A stretch of DNA of 12,433 bases from Glomus cerebriforme (GCA_003550305.1 QKYT01001193.1:7591-20023), one strand, 5' to 3'. Counted from the first letter of the stretch, positions 1 to 7,808 are shown. Notes: generated by a model from the sequence alone, not told the origin. Numbers and translations are program-made.

Positions 1-868
1 ATTTGATTCATTTGTCATTTCAAGTCATTTGCCGAACACTGTGTTCAGCAATTCATACTTAACACAGGAATTTTTTTAGTTATATAGAATATGATTTTTA
101 AGATCGGCCAGTAATTTAATTGAATACGCAGTAAAGTAGTACAGATCATCCATTAAATTATCCGGACGAAAATGATTTATGAAATAATAACAATAAATTT
201 ATATTAAATAATTTAATAAAAAAAAAATAATTTTAAATAAAAAAAAAGTTTATTTTATTATTTTATACAGTAAATAAATGTTTTTTTTCACAATTATTAA
301 TTGTTCATTTGATTGATTTTTTAAAAATTAAAAATAAAAATATCCGGTTTTAATTAAATGTCTCTAAGCTATTCTATCTTAACAAATCTAAATTAATTTA
401 CTAATTGTTATCCAGATACTGTTTTTATTTTATCTAATTATATTAGCAATCTCCAACATTNGCATATAATTTTGTTATACTTTTTTCCATTTTCTAATTT
501 TTTTTTTTCTAATTTACATCATTATTTCTTTTTATTTCTAACTTATCACATATTTGTTTTCGTATGTAATTAACATGAAAGAACTTATTAAATTTTCCAG
601 ACTTCAAAAGTAATCTCCAATGACAGTCCTATTATTAATTTTCTTCATTTATATACTTTTTCCTCAAATTGTTCTTTCCATTTTTTATTCCTGTACATTT
701 CAGTNTTTAGCTTTTCCTCATTNNTTCTTGTTGAAATTTTTATTTTCAATTATCTATTTAATCTTCACTAATTCTTTATTCATTTATTTATCTAATTTTA
801 GTTGTTGTTTTCTCATTATTGCACAGATTGTATATTTGCGTTATCCTTAAATTCTTTTGTCTTTACAG
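1..868. other. AT-rich non-coding stretch, T-rich on plus strand from about 420
   Basis: I see no supportable gene here. The stretch holds a perfect 13-bp palindrome, GAACACTGTGTTC, at 34-46, then A-rich runs near 200-300 and a strongly T-rich plus strand from about 420 onward. Open frames inside the T-rich part code almost only for Phe, Leu, Ile and Ser and look like composition artefacts. The tract ends in a good splice-acceptor-like sequence (TTTTGTCTTTACAG, ending at 868), so part of it may be an intron of a plus-strand gene whose next exon starts near 869 or 901. N bases at 461, 705 and 723-724 make local frames unreliable. Confidence 0.5.
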
Positions 869-874
869 TTTAAA

Positions 875-1080
875 AGGTCTAATATGACCACTGCATTTAG
901 TGGAACTATAGTCCACTGAACTCAACCAGCGATGACAACAACCAGGAGAATCAGTCAACCAATACACTTCAGCCATCCAGTAGTTGTACCAACGAATTAG
1001 TGATGGTGTGTTCGCCTATCCAGTCCACATTCAAGTTTATCTCCAGATTGCTTCCAGAGCTATATGTCACGGTCAAGCCC
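875..1080 (+). other. candidate coding exon or remnant, unrecognised
   Basis: This is the first stretch with balanced base composition. Frame 1 is open from 901 to the stop at 1132-1134. To about 1080 it encodes a polar, Ser/Asn/Gln-rich segment (it includes NSTSDDNNQENQS) followed by a more hydrophobic part (it includes FKFISRLLPELYV). Beyond about 1081 the frame runs into a T-rich tract that is probably intronic and ends in TTCTTTCTAG at about 1192-1201, a strong acceptor-like sequence. A TAG at 898-900 directly precedes the open frame and could serve as the acceptor AG. I found no convincing donor. The opposite strand also has an open stretch, so strand and status are uncertain. No family is recognised. 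Confidence 0.25.
888..917. repeat. two mutually exclusive hairpins
   Basis: CCACT at 888-892 can pair with AGTGG at 899-903 around a 6-nt loop. Alternatively AGTGGA at 899-904 can pair with TCCACT at 912-917 around a 7-nt loop. The middle arm is shared, so only one hairpin can form at a time. This sits at the start of the candidate exon island. In eukaryotic DNA it may be an accident, or a remnant of an element end. Confidence 0.4.
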
Positions 1081-1269
1081 TTTCCTTCTTTTTTTTTCTG
1101 CTTTTATATATTTTATTTCTTCATTTTCTGTTAATAAAATTGTTTCTTCCTTATCAGTTTGTTTTGTTAAATCCAATAATATCTTAATCATCTTCTTTCT
1201 AGGAAAAGCAGGTTACAGGTTTCATTACTTCACAACTATTTTCAACTAGTAATAGATTTTTTGTTACAG

Positions 1270-1646
1270 ATGGTATCTTTAGAGTTACTAGATTTTTTGA
1301 AATTTAAGTGAAATAAGCAAAGAGGAAAGTCTAATCTAAACCAACCGGCCAGTTAGGAGATACTCAACTATCTNACCAGCTTTCCTTGCCTGATACGAGG
1401 AAGATATCATATACAGTATAAGGAAGTTAAGAGGGAGTTTAAAGGAGAAAAAAAAACCAACCAGCCAGATAGGATATCTGACCGGCTTTCCTTGCCTGAT
1501 ACGAGAAGTTCTCATATACAGTATAAGGAAGATAAGAGGGAGAGCTAAGGGAGAGATCAGAGGGGGTAGAGGGGTAGATGGATAGTTTTTAAAAAGGATT
1601 ATAGAGAGAAAATAAATTTGGATAATGATATAATTAAAGATACCAT
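1270..1646. repeat. nested short inverted repeat inside the left arm
   Basis: ATGGTATCTTTA at 1270-1281 is matched by its reverse complement TAAAGATACCAT at 1635-1646. The left arm with its duplicated unit could therefore be a 377-bp element by itself, with the outer end at 2276 belonging to a second, inverted copy. It also contains a purine-rich block (GAGAGATCAGAGGGGGTAGA at 1551-1570). Confidence 0.4.
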
Positions 1647-2276
1647 ATGAAAATTAATACGAAATATTGAAAAAAAGGTGGTATTTATATATTTAAAAAT
1701 AATAAGAATATAAAAAATGAGTCAAAATTAATAATAATACAACAATACATTAAACATCATGAGTCGTATCATGCAAATTTTTATATTTGGAATAGTTTAT
1801 GTTATTAATCAATGATTTATTACGTGATTTTTTCATTTGTTCACATGTATCACATGCTTTAATAATACTTGTATTTCATCATACAGTATTAACTGTAAAA
1901 TAATTTTACTACCTTTCAAAGTCTGATAAATTAAATCTTCATTAAAGAAATTTCAAAATCAAAAATTTTATCATATATGTGGATCGTTGTTAAGTCTGGA
2001 ACTAGTACAAGAAAAATCATTAACCATGTGAAAACATAATATAATTTATCACTATATTTCGGTTATACAACAAATAAGCGCTATGACACATTTGATCATT
2101 TTTTAAAAAATTAGAACCCTTTAAGATCGCTTTTTTAACTTCCTTATACTTTATATAACCTTTTCCTCATATCAGGCAAGGAAAAACTGGAGTATCTCCT
2201 AACTGGCTGGTTTGGTTTAGATTAGAATTCCCTCTTCAGTGATTGCTATAATTTAAACAATAACTCTAAAGATACC
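1272..2276. mobile_element. inverted-repeat element of about 1.0 kb, probably non-autonomous
   Basis: The ends are a perfect 16-bp inverted repeat: GGTATCTTTAGAGTTA at 1272-1287 and its reverse complement at 2261-2276. Inside these, the arms stay clearly similar in inverted orientation for roughly 150 bp (about 1272-1431 against 2131-2276). Shared blocks include TCTAATCTAAACCAA, CCAGTTAGGAGATACTC, CCTTGCCTGATA and GTATAAGGAAGTTAA. The interior is AT-rich and holds no open frame that could be a transposase, so the element would depend on enzymes made elsewhere. I cannot see a clear target-site duplication at the two ends, so the exact boundaries and superfamily are open. It could also be a pair of separately inserted repeats in opposite orientation. 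Confidence 0.55.
1341..1543 (+). repeat. direct duplication in the left arm of the element
   Basis: Two copies lie at about 1341-1435 and 1457-1543. Both run CCAACC, GGCCAG or AGCCAG, TTAGGAGATA or ATAGGATAT, then CTTTCCTTGCCTGATACGAG, TCATATACAGTATAAGGAAG and AAGAGGGAG. They are joined by a purine-rich linker that includes a run of A. The right arm of the element carries only one copy of this unit, inverted at about 2131-2215. Either the left arm gained a copy after insertion or the right arm lost one. An N at 1374 lies in the first copy. Confidence 0.75.
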
Positions 2277-3558
2277 CTATTAGCAAAATGCCTAGATGTT
2301 ACACATGAAGATAACATAACGGATGAAAAATAATAAAGACTTGAAATAGAGAAAAAATAGAAATTAGACAGGACAAATTAAAGAGGTAAAATATAAACTA
2401 TTTGAAAAGAAATTCAGCAAACATTGGAAAAAGACTAATAGATTGGACATCTAATTAAAAAAAGGAAAAGTAACAGAATGCATTAGTATTTCACTTATTA
2501 AAAAAGATGATTTTGAGAGTATGTATTAAAATGGATTTTACATAAATCCAACTCTCATTTCCGATACTGTAACCTGGAAATGATTATTTTTTAAAGGTAT
2601 TTTATATGAACAAACTTTTTATACAAAGTTTTCAGAAGATAGACTACAAAAAATCTAAGCATTTGCCATCATTTTAAAGCTAAATAATTTCAAGATGGAT
2701 TGATAAAATCAATACTAAAAGTAAATTTGCCTATACAAGAGAATTTTATTCACATTTCATACATTACACAATAATATACCTTTAAGACGAAATTGATGGA
2801 GTATATACAGTAATCATTTGATACGGAAGAGTTCATAGTATGGTGAAATTATTATAATCAAAGACAGTTTTATATAATCTTAAGTCATTTTAAGGATATG
2901 GATTTTACATTAGTTTATCATGATAATGGACTCATATTTTGAAATATTTGTATCTGATGATTCAAAAGAAAATAATTTTATTCAAAGTTATGTAAAAAAG
3001 TTAAGTTGAATTTTTTAATAGGAGGTTTTCAAATCTTAGGTAGTTTAATTAGTTAGATGAATATATATAATTTAGAGTTTATTTTAAAATTTGCTTTTAC
3101 AGTATTTCAATAAATTCTTGAATTTAATTGTTTAAAATCATGATCAATACTGATAATCCATTTAAATATTTAGAAAGAACGAAGATCTTAAAAAAAATAA
3201 ATTGAGAGTTTGGTGGGGTACGCAGAGAAAGTTAGAAAAATTATATAGAAAAAGATTAAAAACTTTATTAAAAACTTACTATACAAAAAATATAAAGTAA
3301 AATTGAAGGTCAAGCAATAAATTTTATTTATATAATGATAAATTTTAAATGAATTTTTACAAATTAAAGTTTATAAACAGTATAAATATAAAACTATTAC
3401 ATTTATTGATAGTAGGCGAGCAGGAAGCAACTGAAAAATCACAATTTTTCACATTATAGCAAGGGTGTGCTTTTCGATCTATTACATATTAAATTAAGTT
3501 TTTGGGATTTCCGTTTATAACGTTATAATTGTAAACTAAAATAGAGAATTTCTATTCA
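2277..3558. other. AT-rich stretch without recognisable features
   Basis: I see no gene here. Frames on both strands are closed by frequent stops. The only structure noticed is a short hairpin at 3433-3450 (GAAAAAT / ATTTTTC around a 4-nt loop), of the kind expected by chance in such AT-rich DNA. The right edge lies just past the stop of the minus-strand candidate gene. Confidence 0.5.
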
Positions 3559-4094
3559 TTATTCATGCGTAATTTGTACAAAAAATTTTTTCTTGCAGTC
3601 AGATGCGTATGTCTCAACAATAAAATAATTAGTTCCATTTAATATCAAGAGATCTTGAAAACTACTTTTGAATGGTGTCGGAGGAAATATAGTGCCCTGA
3701 GTACCCGGAATACCCTGTAGGAAATTTTATAATATTGTGTGGAAATTACTGCTGTATGTTTGGACCATTTATAAAATATTCATTTGCTACGCAATACGTG
3801 ACTTCCATTGTTTGGATTTTTTTCATTTGTTTTCATGATAATCTGAGAATAAAAAAATTTAATTTCGTGATTCATTTGCACGAATTCAACAATTTTAGTA
3901 TAAAGGTTTTTGGAAATTATCTTGAAAACAGATCTTCTATACTCGACCATTGTACATATGCACAAACCAAATTTATCAAATAAGCGATATAATCCAAAGC
4001 CTTGAGTTTCTTCACGTAGAAATATTTTTCCTTTTTTGTCACCATTGAAATAGTCATGTGCCATATAATGACTAATAATTGTTTTTGATTTCAA
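3559..4094 (-). CDS. candidate two-exon gene segment, unrecognised protein
   Basis: On the minus strand a frame is open from 4094 down to 3780. It includes a plausible ATG at 4064 and the segment DYFNGDKKGKIFLREETQGF. A second open segment runs from 3714 to the stop at 3559-3561 and begins GIPGTQGTIFPPTPF, with a later NGTNYFIVETYASDCKKK. An 83-nt interval (3797 down to 3715) starts GTATTG and ends TTTCCTACAG. Removing it joins the two frames in phase 0 without a stop, which is why I treat it as an intron. From the ATG the product would be about 141 residues; a further upstream exon is possible. One Asn-Gly-Thr glycosylation sequon and three cysteines are visible; there is no clear signal peptide or membrane segment. 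The first exon has a diverged relative at 4458-4617 on the same strand. I recognise no family. A chance ORF remains possible. Confidence 0.4.
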
Positions 4095-4457
4095 TCTTTG
4101 TGACGTAACAAATTTAGAATCTTAAACTTTCAAATGATGAACATAAAAAAAATTTTATATTTACTTATTTACTCCACAATTAGTATTGAACAAAAAAAAA
4201 GCTGTATAAAGATATCCAAGCAACCATAAAATAATTTCAATCGTTTAAAAAGTATAATTATCCTTGTATCAACAAAATTAAAGGAATCTTATTTGTGATA
4301 AAAGAGCTGCAATATTTAAAATTTTTTAATTCCAAATATGAAATTTCATTTAATAAATTAAAATCTGATTTATCTTTTCATTTAGTAGATTCATTCGTGT
4401 GGTTCGACACTTTTAGTTTATAATAAAATGTCCTTTAAAATAATAGAATTAATTGTC

Positions 4458-4617
4458 CTTTCTTGCTTGTCCATATGAACAAGCCAAATTTACTAAATAA
4501 GCTATTATTGATATTATTCTCAAATGAATAAAATTCTTATCTTTTGAAAATTTTGTTATCACTAGTTGAGAAATTTCAGATAATGACGGGTTTTCCCTTT
4601 TTATCGCCATTATCATT
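4458..4617 (-). pseudogene. decayed copy of the 3.56-4.09 kb coding segment
   Basis: Plus-strand 4471-4502 (CCATATGAACAAG..., ending TAAATAAGC) matches 3954-3985 at 27 of 32 positions by eye. On the minus strand this preserves the core LFSKFGLFIW, against LFDKFGLCIC in the other copy. Further upstream on the minus strand NDNGDKKGK (about 4591-4617) corresponds to YFNGDKKGK. The spacing between the blocks is about 40 nt larger here, and stops interrupt the frame between and after them. I found no counterpart of the second exon. This suggests a local tandem duplication with one copy dead, or two remnants of one repeat family. Confidence 0.4.
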
Positions 4618-4741
4618 AGAGCACAAATTACAGTGGTACAATCTTAATATGATCGAGTGTCACATCGTATCACCCCTCCTGTTTTCGTTTTTTTTTTTAC
4701 TATTTTATATCTGGGACAGAATTTTTCGAGTAGTGAAATCT

Positions 4742-4769
4742 TATTCGTCACCTACTATTCGTCACGTAG
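4742..4769 (+). repeat. 14-bp tandem duplication
   Basis: TATTCGTCACCTAC (4742-4755) is followed directly by TATTCGTCACGTAG (4756-4769), with two differences. It is a small tandem duplication with no evident function. Confidence 0.8.
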
Positions 4770-4802
4770 GGTACTAGATAAGAGATTAGGATTATTGGTC
4801 AA

Positions 4803-4916
4803 ATGTCACGCGCCCGAGCTTTTTTGAAGGTAACACTGAGGGAGTTATCATCAAAGATTACACCCATTGATGGTCATGAGACCGAATTATTAACTACCAT
4901 AAAAATATCTATATAA
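4803..4916 (+). CDS. small ORF of 37 codons, doubtful
   Basis: An ATG at 4803 opens 37 codons to the TAA at 4914-4916, in a patch noticeably richer in G and C than its surroundings. The product is charged and amphipathic (for example FLKVTLRELSSKITPIDGHE). The same patch is also open on the minus strand over about 20 codons, so higher GC alone could explain the lack of stops. It ends 60 bp before a MITE. No family is recognised. It could be a micropeptide gene, an exon fragment, or chance. Confidence 0.2.
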   Translation: MSRARAFLKVTLRELSSKITPIDGHETELLTTIKISI

Positions 4917-4976
4917 GTGTAAAATTTTGATGATCATATTCGCTTTTAGTTCATAAGATATTTTGAAATACATTAT

Positions 4977-5669
4977 CAGTGTGTTAAGAAAAAATGGCAG
5001 TGAATAAGATTATATTTGTTTGAAAGCTTATTAGATACTTTATCAAATACAAAATTTTCAAAAAAAAAAAAATTTTATTGTTATTATTTTTAAAGACAAT
5101 TTACATCAATTTTTTATTATATGTTAAAACTTACTATTTTTAAAAAATTGTTTCTATCTTCAATTTAGTAATGCAAACACCAGTTTTTATTGAAAATATT
5201 TTTTATAGGCAGATACCATGCTTACAATAATAGGTTTACATAAAATGGCTAATTTATTATAGGATAAAGGCGTTTTTTCATTTTAACAAATACAGATCAT
5301 CATCTTACATAATACTTTAATAAGAATGCTTCTAAAAAGAATGCTTATTAACTTGAGATTCTTGAGATTTTGAGATTACATTTAATAATATATAAAGGAA
5401 TACTTGTTTCTTAATATATTTTTCTTATTAAATGAATAACATCAAGCCAATATCGCAGAATAATACTAATCAACTTGAAATCGGATTTTAAACTGTGTAA
5501 CACACATTTATCAGGTATTGTAGAGAAAAAAATACAAGTGGACTAAAATTTTTTTTTTTGGTAAAATTAGCCCAATAAAAATATTTGAAATATAAAAAAC
5601 AAAGCATTTTAATATTTATTATGCAAATAAAAAATATTTTCAAACGGCCATTTTTTTCTTAACACACTG
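4977..5669. mobile_element. mariner-like MITE of about 0.69 kb
   Basis: The left end, CAGTGTGTTAAG followed by a run of six A and TGGC (4977-4998), is matched in inverse orientation at 5647-5669 with a run of seven A. The ends thus agree over 22-23 bp except for one indel in the A run. TA dinucleotides lie beside both ends (4974-4975; 5670-5673), which fits the TA target preference known for the Tc1/mariner group, although one base outside the left end does not match. The interior is AT-rich with no transposase-sized open frame, so the element would be non-autonomous. Assignment to Tc1/mariner rests only on the terminal pattern and the TA flanks. Confidence 0.65.
5323..5377 (+). repeat. short direct and tandem repeats inside the MITE
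   Basis: AGAATGCTT occurs at 5323-5331 and 5339-5347. It is followed by a 9-bp tandem CTTGAGATT at 5352-5360 and 5361-5369, with a partial third unit (TTGAGATT) at 5370-5377. These look like replication slippage within the element. Confidence 0.75.
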
Positions 5670-6610
5670 TATACTTAAGAAAATTGTATTTTTAAATAGT
5701 TTTTAAAAACACATTAATAATTTAAAAAGTGTAAGTAGATTTTGGCTTTATTACACAAACTAGCAAAAAAAGAAAATTTTAAAACTTCGCCTATATACAA
5801 CCTTTTGAAATTCTACATATTTGAATCGTAAAATTAAAAAAAAAATTTAATTATTAGAGTGATGCTTCAGTACCATCAATAGATTGAGTCCCCGTTATTT
5901 ATCAATTTTACCATGTGTTTAATTCAATATTTTATGTTGCTCTATTAAATTCAAAATTTGTTAATTCCAAGTTATTAAAGAGAATAATTAATAATTCCAA
6001 ACATAAATACCATTAATACATTTTAATATATATTTAAAATAACAAATTAACTATACGAAGTCGCACGTACGGCTGATCAGGCCAAAATTTATATAGTGTA
6101 GGCCCGAATTACAATCATGTTATTTTATATTGCCCAACACTAATGAAAATGACAGCTTTTATAGACGTCGCACTGTTATGCAATTGATATATTATTGTTT
6201 TATTTTGCACAACAAATAAATATATGCCTTTTTGGATATCCTAATGAGTTGTTAGTGTTGTGCCGATCTTTTTTACCGCAATCGACGAATGATTTTAAAC
6301 ACACAAGTGATAGCACATAATAAATTGCATAATTTGGTTTTCTCTATATTAGAGTGTATAATCTGCAGAAAAATACCAAAAGTTTTCACTAAAATACCAG
6401 TTTTTTAAAAAAATTTCCATCATTATCATGTGATGTTGTAATACTATTGTTGTCACATTTTAATCAATTTTTACACATATTATGCAAATGATATAAATGA
6501 TATGGATTTATTTTCTTAATAAAACTGATACACAAATTTCGTTTATTGTGAAATGATCTACATGTTACATGACTGATAAACTTTAATAAGGCACATGGCG
6601 TGAATTTGCA
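5670..6610. other. AT-rich stretch between the MITE and the main gene
   Basis: No gene is supported. A 9-bp inverted pair, CAACACTAA at 6135-6143 and TTAGTGTTG at 6252-6260, brackets about 110 bp. A CTGATCAG palindrome lies near 6073. Both may be fortuitous. Some upstream control sequence of the gene at 6983 may lie here, but nothing specific can be named. Confidence 0.4.
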
Positions 6611-6649
6611 TAACAGCGTCAATAAAAAAAAGAAATAGATACGCTGTTA
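6611..6649. repeat. perfect 9-bp hairpin with A-rich loop upstream of the gene
   Basis: TAACAGCGT (6611-6619) and ACGCTGTTA (6641-6649) are perfect inverted partners around a 21-nt, A-rich spacer. The arms contain four G/C pairs each, so the match is less likely by chance than most inverted repeats in this window. It lies 14 bp before a TATA-like box and might be a binding site or a tiny element relic. Confidence 0.6.
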
Positions 6650-6663
6650 GATTGTCAATTTAT

Positions 6664-6671
6664 TATATAAA
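6664..6671 (+). promoter_or_regulatory. TATA-like box
   Basis: TATATAAA at 6664-6671, followed by a slightly GC-richer patch, lies about 310 bp before the ATG at 6983. In DNA this AT-rich such strings are common, so the assignment rests mostly on position. If used, it would leave a 5' leader of nearly 300 nt containing the upstream ORF at 6774-7022. Confidence 0.25.
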
Positions 6672-6773
6672 GCTTATTTAAAAGGCATAAAGGCGATATC
6701 AAATTTTTTGAGATTATCAAGCGCCAATAATTTACATTTTTTTTTCATTGTATGTCTACACGTAATCAAAAGA

Positions 6774-7022
6774 ATGGGATGGTATTCCGTATCTCCGTAT
6801 CTCCGTATCTTCGTATTTACAAGTCTTTTTATCTTAATTTTATGCTATCAAAATATTATAAATATTAACGATAATAGTAACAAAATATCGGGATTGAAGT
6901 CCGATTATTATAACTATAAATACTGTAATACTGAAATTTTAATAATAATTTGTGTGGTAATAGCAAGCGAATCCTTAATAACATGGCTGTCACAATTACC
7001 AACGAAACAATCGTGCCTATAA
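6774..7022 (+). other. upstream overlapping ORF, possible uORF
   Basis: An ATG at 6774 opens 82 codons to the TAA at 7020-7022, overlapping the start of the main gene (6983) in another frame. The first 30 residues are hydrophobic after a short head (MGWYSVSPYLRIFVFTSLF...), like a signal anchor. The rest is Asn/Ile/Tyr-rich in the manner of AT-rich non-coding DNA. Part of it is built from the 8-bp tandem repeat at 6786-6817. It may be a regulatory uORF if it lies in the leader, or an exon of a longer product, but chance is the simplest reading. Confidence 0.2.
6786..6817 (+). repeat. 8-bp tandem repeat TCCGTATC
   Basis: Three perfect units of TCCGTATC (6786-6809) are followed by a degenerate fourth, TTCGTATT. 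The unit length is not a multiple of three, so variation in copy number would shift the frame of the upstream ORF that contains it. Confidence 0.85.
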
Positions 7023-7619
7023 ATATTGTAGCTATTCACAGTTACCTAGTACTTGTCGATTTCAGTAAATATATGTGCCTTAGACCCGGAGAGTCATTCA
7101 GGTTTAGTTGCAATGGGTATGTTAGAATTGAATGTAATGTTATTCTGTCAATATTCAACGTCTTACTTTTCGATTCACGGAAAATATAGAATGCCAGCGA
7201 GGTTTTTTATTTGGCAGTATAGTGGCCCAAATTCTGAAATCTCCGATACCAAACTTAGAGTAATGTGCACAGTGCGCAACTCCCTTAGTTTTTTTACCTC
7301 AGGATTAACTGAGGTCAAACACATGATTGTAGAGCAAGTTCTTGATATAGTAACTATCACGATCCAAAGTGCTATTATACATTCAATAATTGACCATGCA
7401 ATTATTGGGGCAGCGGAACATTATGCATTTTCAAAAATTATTGACACGTTTACAGAAAAACCTTTCCTTGACAAACGAGTTAAGCGTGGACAAATGAAAA
7501 CTAAATGGGTAGTTGACACTGCATCCAGAACTCTGCGAGTGGTAGATGGGCCAGTGCTTCTTGTAAATGATCGTTATAAAGAATTAGTTGATGGCAGATT
7601 TCACACAATATTAGACTAA
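6983..7619 (+). CDS. best gene in the window: predicted two-exon, 187-residue protein of unknown family
   Basis: The ATG at 6983 has a good start context (A at -3, G at +4). Exon 1 (6983-7116) encodes about 44 residues that alternate like a beta-strand domain and contain LRPGESF. A 73-nt interval (7117-7189) begins GTATGT and ends AATATAG. Removing it joins exon 1 exactly in phase with the long frame that runs to the TAA at 7617-7619. Without splicing, the locus reads as a +1 frameshift, since the downstream frame is also open through the interval. Exon 2 carries MPARFFIWQY, a helix-prone hydrophobic stretch (residues about 87-125, starting VKHMIVEQVLDIV), a basic RVKR site (residues about 141-144, 7476-7487), then KWVVDTASRTLRVVDGPVLL. 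The exon 2 frame is far longer than expected by chance and base use is more balanced than nearby. No signal peptide is seen, no family is recognised, and no function is assigned. A frameshifted pseudogene is the alternative. Confidence 0.7.
7117..7189 (+). other. predicted 73-nt intron
   Basis: The donor context is CAATGG then GTATGT; the acceptor is GGAAAATATAG then AATGCC. A short pyrimidine-rich patch (TCTTACTTTTC, about 7171-7181) lies before the acceptor. Exon 1 ends in phase 2 and the first base of exon 2 completes a Gly codon, so frame 2 passes into frame 3 without a stop. The length agrees with the 83-nt and 85-nt intervals inferred elsewhere in the window. Both flanking frames are also open across it, which weakens the case. 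Confidence 0.5.
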
Positions 7620-7687
7620 ATCTTGAAGTCACAAATTATTGTTCTATTTGTCATGAATGTATGACATAACATGAATGATAGACACGA

Positions 7688-7806
7688 TTTATTTTATTAT
7701 ATTTATTATATTTAGTATATTTATTATAGTTATTATATTTATTTTATTAGTTATATTTATTATATTTATTATATCTTTTATGTCATTATTATATTTTTAT
7801 TTTATA
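7688..7806 (+). repeat. degenerate 9-bp A/T satellite
   Basis: About 120 bp of imperfect repeats of an ATTTATTAT-type unit lie in the probable 3' untranslated region of the main gene, with interspersed variants (TTTAGTATA, TTATAGTTA). The tract is pure or nearly pure A/T and probably length-variable. Confidence 0.8.
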
Positions 7807-7808
7807 TA

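Noticed and set aside
620..1249. Plus-strand open frames at 620-850, 984-1187 and 1064-1249
   Set aside because: Mostly Phe, Leu, Ile and Ser translated from T-rich DNA; start codons and frames do not fit the balanced-composition island, and N bases lie in the first.
3433..3450. GAAAAAT/ATTTTTC hairpin as a terminator
   Set aside because: A/T-only style hairpin expected by chance, and intrinsic terminators do not apply to this eukaryotic sequence.
3735..3983. Plus-strand open frame of 82 codons
   Set aside because: It lies opposite the minus-strand first exon, which has splice logic and a diverged copy; this frame is its shadow.
4390..4412. GTGTGGTTCGACAC resembling a tRNA T-arm
   Set aside because: Only a 4-bp stem is possible and there is no acceptor stem, D-arm or anticodon arm at the right distances.
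4544..4777. Plus-strand open frame of 77 codons
   Set aside because: It overlaps the decayed minus-strand copy and a run of T, has a non-ATG start, and shows no protein-like features beyond hydrophobic runs.
7175..7360. Minus-strand open frame of 61 codons
   Set aside because: Antisense shadow of the main gene's second exon.
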